From assembly GCF_000308635.1 (NCBI RefSeq), contig NZ_BAGD01000030.1, positions 1 to 64,000 on the forward strand: a stretch of DNA of 64,000 nucleotides, in the 5' to 3' direction. Every line of letters starts with the position of its first letter. The stretch's first letter is position 1. The position numbers were made by a program, and so were the translations under genes. This stretch comes from Nocardia otitidiscaviarum NBRC 14405 (GTDB lineage Bacteria; Actinomycetota; Actinomycetes; Mycobacteriales; Mycobacteriaceae). The notes beneath the pieces are model-generated. The model worked only from the letters and a program-made list of their open reading frames with translations, ran no database searches and had not been told where the DNA came from. Of the stretch, positions 1-6,816 are shown piece by piece.

Positions 1-2
1 CC

Positions 3-530
3 ACGACGGCGGCCGCGACGACCACCGCCGACGCGGCCTCGGACCTGGTCGGGCCCGGCTGTATGGAGTACGCCGAACAGGTGCCCACCGGCGCGGGTTC
101 GGTGAGCGGTATGGCGCAGGACCCGGTCGCCGTGGCGGCCTCCAACAACCCCATCCTCACCACCTTGGTGTCGGCGGTGTCGGGCAAGCTCAACCCGGAG
201 GTGAACCTGGTCGACACCCTGAACGGCGGGCAGTTCACCGTTTTCGCGCCCGTCGATTCGGCCTTCGCCAAGATCCCGAGCGAGACCGTGGACGGCCTGA
301 AGACCGATTCGGCGACGCTGACCAAGATCCTCACCTACCACGTGGTCCCCGGACAGATCGCGCCCGACGAGATCGCCGGAACGCATCAGACCGTCGAGGG
401 CGGATCGGTCACGGTCACCCGGAACGGGGACGACATCAAGGTCGGCGACGCCTCGGTCGTATGCGGTGGGGTCAAGACCGCCAATGCGACGGTCTACATG
501 ATCGACTCCGTGCTGATGCCGCCCGCCTGA
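3..530 (+). CDS. MPT83/MPT70-like fasciclin (FAS1) protein, 5' end missing
   Basis: The reading frame is open to the left edge, so the start and the expected signal peptide or lipobox lie outside the window. The visible part closely matches the secreted mycobacterial antigens MPT70 and MPT83: a conserved Gly-Cys near the start of the mature domain, the stretch [19 protein letters not shown], the FAS1 H1 segment [11 protein letters not shown], the H2 segment ILTYHVVPG, and the C-terminal [12 protein letters not shown]. Two cysteines, one at the start and one in VVCGGV, could form the disulfide known in this family. FAS1 domains are extracellular adhesion modules. In Mycobacterium tuberculosis the homologues are controlled by SigK, and here sigK follows directly, so co-regulation is likely. 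It could be lipid-anchored (MPT83-like) or free (MPT70-like); the missing 5' end decides this. Confidence 0.9.
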   Translation, partial: TTAAATTTADAASDLVGPGCMEYAEQVPTGAGSVSGMAQDPVAVAASNNPILTTLVSAVSGKLNPEVNLVDTLNGGQFTVFAPVDSAFAKIPSETVDGLKTDSATLTKILTYHVVPGQIAPDEIAGTHQTVEGGSVTVTRNGDDIKVGDASVVCGGVKTANATVYMIDSVLMPPA

Positions 531-655
531 GCGCACGGTCCAACACGCCCATGGTCGCTCACGTCCACCACGTCGCCAGGAAACGAGAGTCTGATGCCGA
601 CGCCGCGAATCCCGTTCAACTCGGCCGAGTTCGGAGGAATACCGCAGGTGCCCGC

Positions 656-1318
656 ATGACCGAAGACGAGCATTCCACCGTTGTTCCGCTGTTCCGTGAT
701 CTGGAGCAGACCGCGGTGGCGCAGCCGTCCTGTCCCGCCGATCGCCCAGGGCGGGACCGGGAACTCGCCGAACGCCTCGTCGGCCTGCTGGCGGCGGTGG
801 GCGGGGGCGATCGGGCGGCGTTCACCGAGCTGTACCGCCTGACCAGCCACCGCGTCTACGGCCTGGCCTTGCGCATGCTGCGCAACCGATCCACCGCGGA
901 GGAGATCACCCAGGAGGTGTATCTCCAGGCGTGGTCACTGGCGGGTCGCTACGACGAGCGGATGGCCAGTCCCATGGGCTGGCTGATGATGCTGACCCAT
1001 CGCCGGGCCGTCGACCGCATCCGCATGGAGCGGTCGGCGACCGGGCGGGAAAGCGCCTACGGCCACCTGCATCTGGGCCGTGACCACGACGTCGTACTGG
1101 AAGCCGTGGAGCAGAGTCTCGACGAGGGGGCCGTGCGCAGTTGCCTGGAGACGCTGACTCCGTTGCAGCGGGAAACCCTCGCGCTGGCCTACTACAGCGG
1201 GCGCACCTATTCGGAGGTCGCCGACCACCTGGACACGCCCGTGCCCACCGTGAAAACCCGTATCCGCGACGGGCTCGAGCGCCTGGCGGCCTGCCTGACA
1301 GGAGGTGACCTCCGATGA
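656..1318 (+). CDS. sigK: ECF sigma factor SigK
   Basis: Encodes a 220-residue extracytoplasmic-function sigma factor. Region 2 is recognisable (AFTELYRLTSHRVYGLALRML, then the helix AEEITQEVYLQAW, and GWLMMLTHRRAVDRIR). Region 4 follows (LTPLQRETLALAYYSGRTYSEVA with the recognition helix VPTVKTRIRDGLERL). The frame is open upstream to 461, but the ATG at 656 gives the normal family length and clears the preceding fasciclin gene. A GGAGGA lies about 18 bases upstream, a loose fit. The stop overlaps the start of rskA by four bases (ATGA). Being next to an MPT83-like gene and an RskA homologue makes SigK the specific assignment rather than a generic ECF factor. Confidence 0.9.
   Translation: MTEDEHSTVVPLFRDLEQTAVAQPSCPADRPGRDRELAERLVGLLAAVGGGDRAAFTELYRLTSHRVYGLALRMLRNRSTAEEITQEVYLQAWSLAGRYDERMASPMGWLMMLTHRRAVDRIRMERSATGRESAYGHLHLGRDHDVVLEAVEQSLDEGAVRSCLETLTPLQRETLALAYYSGRTYSEVADHLDTPVPTVKTRIRDGLERLAACLTGGDLR
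1301..1313 (+). promoter_or_regulatory. Hairpin sequestering the rskA ribosome-binding site
   Basis: The bases GGAGGTGACCTCC just before the rskA ATG (1315) can fold as a 5-bp stem (GGAGG/CCTCC) with a TGA loop. This hides the ribosome-binding site. The hairpin lies inside the last codons of sigK, so a ribosome finishing sigK would open it. That would make anti-sigma synthesis depend on sigma translation. The regulatory role is inferred. Confidence 0.45.
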
Positions 1319-2064
1319 GCACCACCGAGCGGCCCGATCTGGATCTGCTCGAACTCGCCTACCCGTACGCGATCGACGCCGTGTCCGATGCGGAGCGCGC
1401 GGCCATCGAGGCGCGCCGAGAGCGGGCCGACCGATTCACCGCCGCCGAGTTCGACGCCACCGTCATCGCTATCCGTGACACCGTGGCCGATCTCACCGTG
1501 GTCGATTCGGTTTCTCCCCCCGCGGAACTGGAAGGTCGGCTGCTGCGCGCCCTCGACCGGGTCATCCGCGCCGCCCGCGGGCGCGGTGTGGGGTACCGGA
1601 TACCCGGCGGCCTGGGTCCGTTCTCCCGGCTGGACTGGTTCGCGGCAGCCGTGGTCCTGGTGATCGCCCTCGGCGCGGGCATCGGCTTCGTCGTCCAACG
1701 CCCCTGGGAACCAACGGGTTCCGGGGAGGTGACGGCGGCGACGATCGAACGGCAGCCGGACGCGGTGACCCGCACCGCCGTGATCACGGGCGGCGGCGAG
1801 GTGGTGGTGCGCTCGTCGGCACTGCTGGGTGCCGCGGCGGTCGACCTCCGGGATGTACCGGTTCCGCCCGTCGGCCGCTGCTATCAGATCTGGCTGGTCG
1901 AGTTGGGCGGCGAACCGCGGTCGGCCGCCGTCGTGGACGCGCTGTCGACCATGCCGGTGGTCGCCGGCTTCGGTCCCGCCGACACTTTGGCCATCACCAT
2001 CGAACCCTCCGGCGGCTCCCCGCAGCCGACCACGACACCGGTGGCCAGCCTCAACCTCACCTGA
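1315..2064 (+). CDS. rskA: Anti-sigma-K factor RskA
   Basis: Encodes a 249-residue anti-sigma factor. An N-terminal cytoplasmic sigma-binding domain (about residues 1-95) is followed by one membrane helix (about 107-125, WFAAAVVLVIALGAGIGFVV). The C-terminal extracytoplasmic RskA domain carries the conserved GRCYQIWLVELGGEPRSAAVV. In the known system RskA holds SigK at the membrane until it is cleaved by regulated proteolysis. Its ATG overlaps the sigK stop, and its Shine-Dalgarno AGGAGG sits inside a short hairpin, so its translation is probably coupled to that of sigK. Confidence 0.9.
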   Translation: MSTTERPDLDLLELAYPYAIDAVSDAERAAIEARRERADRFTAAEFDATVIAIRDTVADLTVVDSVSPPAELEGRLLRALDRVIRAARGRGVGYRIPGGLGPFSRLDWFAAAVVLVIALGAGIGFVVQRPWEPTGSGEVTAATIERQPDAVTRTAVITGGGEVVVRSSALLGAAAVDLRDVPVPPVGRCYQIWLVELGGEPRSAAVVDALSTMPVVAGFGPADTLAITIEPSGGSPQPTTTPVASLNLT

Positions 2065-2089
2065 GCCGACTCGATCCGAAGGAGTCGTG

Positions 2090-3655
2090 ATGTCGAATCC
2101 GAACAGTGCCACCGTCGGCTCCCGACCGAACTCATCGGCCGCAGGGATCGGTCGCGGTCGGGCCGCGCTGGCCGGGATGCTCGGTGCCGCCACGGTGCTC
2201 GGGGTGGGGCATCTGGTCGCGGTATTCGTCGATCCGGCGTCCTCACCGTTCTTCGCACTCGGCGCGACCATGGTCGACAATACGCCGACCGCCTTGAAAG
2301 AAGCGGCGATTCGACGCTTCGGCAGCAATGACAAGCTGGCACTGTTCGTCTCCATGGCCGTGGTGATGGCCATCGGCGCGGCCATCGCGGGCCTGCTCGA
2401 ACGCCGTCGGCCCATCGGCAGTGCGCTCCTACTCCTCCTGGGTGGTCTCACCGCACTGGCGGCACTGCAACGGCCCACTGCCACACCGTGGTTCGCACTG
2501 CCCACCGTGGTGGGGATCGTCGTCGGCATCCTGGCCCTGCGCGCCCTGGTGTGGACCGCGACGCCCCGCCCGGGGGAGCCGGAGGGATTGTCGCGGCGGC
2601 GATTCCTGACCGGCGCGGTCGCCGTGGGCGCGGTCGCGGCCGGTGCGGCGGCGACCGGTCGCTGGCTGGGTGCGCGCCTGCGCGACGTGGTGGCCGATCG
2701 GGCGCGATTCGTGCTCCCCGTTGCCCGCCGGACAGCGCCGCCCATCCCACCGGAGGCCGAAGTGCCCGTTCCGGGAATCACCCCGCTGCTCACCCCCAAC
2801 GACCGCTTCTACCGGGTCGACACCGCACTGCAACTGCCCGCGCTGGCCAGTACCGACTGGCGACTGCGGATACACGGAATGACCGACCGCACGGTGGAAT
2901 TCGATGTCGACGAGCTGCGGCGACGCCCCGCCGTGGAGCGCGTCATCACGCTCACCTGTGTGTCCAACGAGGTCGGCGGCGACCTGGTCGGCACCGCCCG
3001 CTGGCTCGGCTATCCCTTGGCCGACCTGCTCGCCGAGGCCGGGATGCGATCCGACGCCGATATGCTGCTTTCCCGCAGTATCGACGGGTTCACGGCCGGA
3101 ACTCCGCTGTCGACGGTGCTGGACGGCCGCGACGCACTGCTCGCGATCGGCATGAACGGCGAGGCCCTGCCGATCGATCACGGCTATCCGGCGCGGCTGA
3201 TCGTGCCCGGACTGTACGGCTATGTCTCCGCCACCAAATGGGTGGTGGATCTCGAGGTGACTCGTTTCGACCGCGCCCGGGCCTACTGGACCGAGCGCGG
3301 CTGGGCCGACCGCGCCCCGATCGAGATCGCCTCCCGGATCGACGTTCCCGCGTCGTTCGCCACCGTGCCAGCGAGGCCGCTGACGGTCGCCGGTGTCGCC
3401 TGGGCGCAGCGCCGCGGCATCGCGAGCGTGGAGGTGCAGGTCGACAACCAGCCCTGGCAGCCCGCGACCCTCGCCGCGGAGTATTCCGTCGACACCTGGC
3501 GGCAGTGGACCTGGCAGTGGACGGCCACGCCGGGTACGCACACCCTGCGTGTCCGCGCCACCGACGGCACGGGGGAGCGGCAGACCGAGCAGCGCACCCC
3601 GCCCTTCCCCGACGGCTCCACCGGGTGGCACAACCGTGTGATCACCGTGCGCTGA
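2090..3655 (+). CDS. Membrane-anchored molybdopterin oxidoreductase (sulfite-oxidase fold)
   Basis: Encodes 521 residues. The first 160 or so contain about four hydrophobic helices. A twin-arginine-like SRRRFLTG (about residues 168-175) followed by an Ala/Gly-rich hydrophobic stretch comes next, and then a soluble sulfite-oxidase/YedY-type domain. The motif TLTCVSNEVGG contains Cys290, the expected molybdenum ligand. The C-terminal part resembles the Mo-co dimerisation domain (AWAQRRGIASVEVQVDNQPW). The catalytic domain is therefore probably outside the membrane. The ATG at 2090 follows GAAGGAG, 25 bases after rskA, suggesting one operon with sigK-rskA. The substrate cannot be told from sequence; sulfite oxidation and methionine-sulfoxide repair are both possible. 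Confidence 0.82.
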   Translation: MSNPNSATVGSRPNSSAAGIGRGRAALAGMLGAATVLGVGHLVAVFVDPASSPFFALGATMVDNTPTALKEAAIRRFGSNDKLALFVSMAVVMAIGAAIAGLLERRRPIGSALLLLLGGLTALAALQRPTATPWFALPTVVGIVVGILALRALVWTATPRPGEPEGLSRRRFLTGAVAVGAVAAGAAATGRWLGARLRDVVADRARFVLPVARRTAPPIPPEAEVPVPGITPLLTPNDRFYRVDTALQLPALASTDWRLRIHGMTDRTVEFDVDELRRRPAVERVITLTCVSNEVGGDLVGTARWLGYPLADLLAEAGMRSDADMLLSRSIDGFTAGTPLSTVLDGRDALLAIGMNGEALPIDHGYPARLIVPGLYGYVSATKWVVDLEVTRFDRARAYWTERGWADRAPIEIASRIDVPASFATVPARPLTVAGVAWAQRRGIASVEVQVDNQPWQPATLAAEYSVDTWRQWTWQWTATPGTHTLRVRATDGTGERQTEQRTPPFPDGSTGWHNRVITVR

Positions 3656-3718
3656 GCACGCCCGCCCGGCAGCGGTCGCCGGGGAATACGGCGGCAACGC
3701 TCCGCGACATCGCGCTGA

Positions 3719-3747
3719 CGTGATCCGGGTCACCTGCAAGCTATGAT
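3719..3747 (+). promoter_or_regulatory. CRP-like site and possible -10 box upstream of the lipopeptide operon
   Basis: The bases 3720-3733 read GTGATCCGGGTCAC, a GTGA-N6-TCAC inverted repeat with the same core and spacing as CRP/FNR-type operators. A TATGAT hexamer at 3742-3747 is a plausible -10 box. If so, the operator covers the -35 region and binding would more likely repress than activate. The intergenic region spans 3656-3853. It also has a short GC stem (CCCGGC/GCCGGG at 3665-3683) that may end the upstream transcript. Promoter and regulator are inferred from pattern alone. Confidence 0.45.
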
Positions 3748-3853
3748 CTTGCACGGTCTTTTCAGCTGCTGTTCCGTCTAGCCGCTGTTCACCCGGGTCG
3801 TCGGCGCGTCCGGCCCGGTGCACAGCCGAGGATCCGGAAGGAGCCGGGCGTAC

Positions 3854-5533
3854 ATGGGGACCCCTCCCACCCTGGTGGATATCGCATCGGCACGAGTAAC
3901 CGACGACCCGCACCGAATCGCTTTTCGGTTCTCGAGCTACCGGGAGGACACCGAGGAGGTCGATTTCCGGCGGCTGTGGGAGCGGGTCGCCGCCGTCGCG
4001 CAGCGGCTGATCGACACGACCGCGCCCGGTGACCGGGTGGTGCTGCTCTGTCCGCCCGGACCGCATTTCGTCCACGCGTTCTTCGCCTGCCTGGCGACAC
4101 GCCGGATCGCGGTCGCCGTACCCTTGCCCACCTCGCCGCACCAGGTGGCCGCGGTGACGGCGATCGTTCGCGACAGCGGCGCGGCGGCGGCGATCGCGCC
4201 CTTGTCCGCGGTGCCGGTCGACGGGGAAATACTCGGCCGCGATCTCCGGATCATCGATATCGATTCGATAGATGGTGGCACGGGTCTCGAAATACGGTGC
4301 GCTGCGCCCACACCCGATGACGTCGCTTTCCTGCAATACACCTCGGGCTCCACCGGATCTCCCAAGGGAGTCACGGTGCTGCACCGCAATCTGGTGCACA
4401 ACCTCGAACTCATCACCGCGAATTTCGGTCTCACCGAGCGCAATTCGCTGGTGTCGTGGTTGCCGCCCTTTCACGATATGGGCTTGATCCAGGGCATGCT
4501 GCTGCCGGTGTTCGTCGGCATGCGGGCCACCCTCATGTCGCCCATGACATTCCTGCGCAATCCGCTCACCTGGCTGCGGGCGATATCGGAGAGCGAGAAC
4601 GTCCTCGCCGGTGGCCCGAATCTGGCGTACGGCCTGTGTACGAAGCGGATCTCACCGGCCGAGGCGGCACTGCTGGATCTGAGTGGTTGGGAGATGGCCT
4701 TCGTCGGCGCGGAGCCGGTGGATCCGAAGACCCTGCGCGCCTTCGCCGACACCTTCGCGGTGAGCGGGTTCCGCGCGGAGAGCTTCGTGCCCACCTACGG
4801 CCTGGCCGAATCCACCCTCTACGTGAGCGGCGGCCCGGTGGGCGCGGGTGCGCGCCCCCGCAGGTTCTCCACCGACGAACTCGAACGCGGCGTCGCCATC
4901 GTATGGCCCACCGGCCGGGAACTGCTGAGTATGGGACCGGTGCGACCGGAGCACGTCGCCGTGGTCGATCGGGCGACGGGGCGACGCTGCCCGGACAACC
5001 GGGTCGGCGAGATCTGGCTGCGCGGCGCGAGCGTCGCCGCCGGGTACTGGAACAAGCCGGAGCAGACCCGCGCCGCCTTCGCGGCGACGATCGCCGGGGA
5101 GGACGGGGCCGAGTATCTGCGCACCGGTGACCTCGGCTTCGTGTGCGCGGGCGAGCTGTACGTCTCCGGACGCAGCAAGGAACTGATGATCGTCCACGGC
5201 CGCAATATCTTCCCGCAGGATGTCGAGCGGACCATCGTCTCCAACCACCCCATGCTGCGCCCCGGCGGCTGCGCGGTATTCGCCGCCACCATCGACAACG
5301 AGGACCGCGTCATCGCGGTCCAGGAGTTGAACGACACCCTGGAGCCCGGTAGCGCGGCGGCCCTGGAGGGATCGATTCGCGACATCGTCAGCCGCGTGCA
5401 CGCCATCAGCCTGCATCAGGTCGTCTTCGTCGAGAAGGGCGGGGTGCCCAAGACGACCAGCGGCAAGATCCAGCGGCAGCGGCTGCGCGAAACCTATTCG
5501 GCCGGAACGGCATTGGAGGAGAGTGCGCGATGA
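3854..5533 (+). CDS. Fatty acyl-AMP ligase (FAAL) starting the lipopeptide
   Basis: Encodes a 559-residue adenylate-forming enzyme of the FAAL type. It activates a fatty acid as acyl-AMP and passes it to an acyl carrier protein instead of CoA. Visible motifs are the P-loop YTSGSTGSPKGV (from about residue 162), the FAAL signature SWLPPFHDMGLIQGMLLP, a second family stretch MSPMTFLRNPLTWL, YLRTGDLGF, SGRSKELMIVHGRNIFPQDVE, and the C-terminal lysine segment TSGKIQRQRL. An in-frame GTG exists at 3818, but the ATG at 3854 has GGAAGGAG about 10 bases upstream. The stop overlaps the ATG of the next gene, which begins with an ACP. That ACP is the natural acceptor of its acyl group. Confidence 0.92.
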   Translation: MGTPPTLVDIASARVTDDPHRIAFRFSSYREDTEEVDFRRLWERVAAVAQRLIDTTAPGDRVVLLCPPGPHFVHAFFACLATRRIAVAVPLPTSPHQVAAVTAIVRDSGAAAAIAPLSAVPVDGEILGRDLRIIDIDSIDGGTGLEIRCAAPTPDDVAFLQYTSGSTGSPKGVTVLHRNLVHNLELITANFGLTERNSLVSWLPPFHDMGLIQGMLLPVFVGMRATLMSPMTFLRNPLTWLRAISESENVLAGGPNLAYGLCTKRISPAEAALLDLSGWEMAFVGAEPVDPKTLRAFADTFAVSGFRAESFVPTYGLAESTLYVSGGPVGAGARPRRFSTDELERGVAIVWPTGRELLSMGPVRPEHVAVVDRATGRRCPDNRVGEIWLRGASVAAGYWNKPEQTRAAFAATIAGEDGAEYLRTGDLGFVCAGELYVSGRSKELMIVHGRNIFPQDVERTIVSNHPMLRPGGCAVFAATIDNEDRVIAVQELNDTLEPGSAAALEGSIRDIVSRVHAISLHQVVFVEKGGVPKTTSGKIQRQRLRETYSAGTALEESAR

Positions 5534-6816
5534 GCGGTGTGACGGGCAAGGCCACCGTGGTGGACTACTTCGTGGATTGGGTCGCGCGGCGGCTGGAACG
5601 GGACTCGGTCGACCCGCACGCGCCGCTCACCTCCCTCGGCCTCGATTCGGTGCAGGCCGCCGAACTCATGACCATCCTCGAGGACCGGTACGACACCGAG
5701 ATCACCGCCGAGGAGATCTTCGACGGGCTGAGCCTGGCCGATATCGCGGCCAAGGTGAGCGCGTCCGGCGCGGAGAACACGGCGCGCACCATGGATTTCA
5801 GCCTGCTGTTCTTCGCCAGTGACGCGCAGCGCGCCGCCGGGGAACGCTACCGGCTGCTGCTGGAGAGCGCCCGGTTCGCCGATGCGCACGATTTCAAGGC
5901 CATCTGGGTTCCGGAACGCCACTTCCACAGCTTCGGCGGCCTCTACCCGAATCCCGCGGTGCTGGGTGCGGCGCTGGCCACCGCCACCGAGCGGGTGCGC
6001 ATTCGCGCCGGGAGCGTGGTTCTGCCACTGCACAATCCGGTGCGGGTGGCCGAGGACTGGGCGGTGGTCGACAATCTGTCCGACGGCCGGGTCGACGTGG
6101 CGTTCGCCACCGGATGGAACGTGGACGACTTCGTCCTCGCCGACGGCGACTACGCCGATCGGGTCGAGATCACCCGCTCGGGCATGGACACCGTGCAGCG
6201 GCTCTGGCGTGGCGAATCCGTCGAACTGCCCAATGGTGTGGGCGAGAAGCGCTCGGTGCGGATCTTCCCGAACCCCGTCCAACCCGCACTGCCCACCTGG
6301 CTGACGTGCAGCGGCGGGGTCGAACGCTTCGCGATGGCGGGCGCGCTCGGCGCGAATGTTTTGACCGCCTTGCTCTTCCAAGAGGTGGACGAGCTGGCGG
6401 AGAAGGTGGCGGCCTATCGCAAGGCGCGGGCGGAGCACGGCCACGGCGTCGACGACGGCACCGTCACCGTCATGCTGCACACCTTCGTCGGCGAGGACGA
6501 GGCGCGGGTCCGGCGCACCGTCGAGGGGCCGTTCAAACGCTATCTGGAGGATTCCGTCGACCTGTGGCGGCGGGGCTCGGCCGCGCTGGAAAGCCTGGAC
6601 GAGCACGCGCGGGCCAAGGTGCTGGACTTCGCCTTCGAACGCTACTACCGCAACAACGGGCTGTTCGGCACCCCGGATTCCGCCAGCTCGATGGTCACCC
6701 GGCTGCGGGAGATCGGCGTGGACGAGATCGCGTGCCTGATCGACTTCGGCATTCCCGACGCCGATGTGCTGGAAGGTCTCGCAGCACTGGCTCGACTCGA
6801 GAAAAGGGCAGCATAG
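5530..6816 (+). CDS. Fused acyl carrier protein and luciferase-like FMN monooxygenase
   Basis: Encodes 428 residues in two parts. Residues 1-80 are an acyl carrier protein with the phosphopantetheine motif LGLDS (Ser40). From Met88 onward is a bacterial-luciferase-fold monooxygenase of the MupA/Atu3671 type found inside NRPS/PKS systems. Recognisable stretches are MDFSLLFFASD, FKAIWVPERHFHSFGG, LYPNPAVLGAALA, LHNPVRVAEDWAVVDNLS and DVAFATGWN. The ATG overlaps the FAAL stop, and the NRPS starts in the base after its TAG, so the three are co-translated. Inference: the FAAL loads a fatty acid on Ser40, the monooxygenase may oxidise (probably hydroxylate) the tethered chain, and the first C domain of the NRPS takes it. 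The oxidised position is unknown, and the enzyme could instead act on an NRPS-bound residue. Confidence 0.88.
   Translation: MSGVTGKATVVDYFVDWVARRLERDSVDPHAPLTSLGLDSVQAAELMTILEDRYDTEITAEEIFDGLSLADIAAKVSASGAENTARTMDFSLLFFASDAQRAAGERYRLLLESARFADAHDFKAIWVPERHFHSFGGLYPNPAVLGAALATATERVRIRAGSVVLPLHNPVRVAEDWAVVDNLSDGRVDVAFATGWNVDDFVLADGDYADRVEITRSGMDTVQRLWRGESVELPNGVGEKRSVRIFPNPVQPALPTWLTCSGGVERFAMAGALGANVLTALLFQEVDELAEKVAAYRKARAEHGHGVDDGTVTVMLHTFVGEDEARVRRTVEGPFKRYLEDSVDLWRRGSAALESLDEHARAKVLDFAFERYYRNNGLFGTPDSASSMVTRLREIGVDEIACLIDFGIPDADVLEGLAALARLEKRAA

Noticed and set aside
461..655. An N-terminal extension of SigK
   Set aside because: It would overlap the fasciclin gene in another frame and exceeds the family length; the Arg/Asp-rich translation is not sigma-like.
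1207..2799. A 530-codon minus-strand frame opposite sigK-rskA and the molybdoenzyme
   Set aside because: Ser/Ala/Arg-rich translation without family features, fully opposite three well-supported genes.
5530..5790. The ACP as a separate gene from the monooxygenase
   Set aside because: The frame runs through without stop, and no ribosome-binding site stands before Met88, so a true fusion is the simpler reading.
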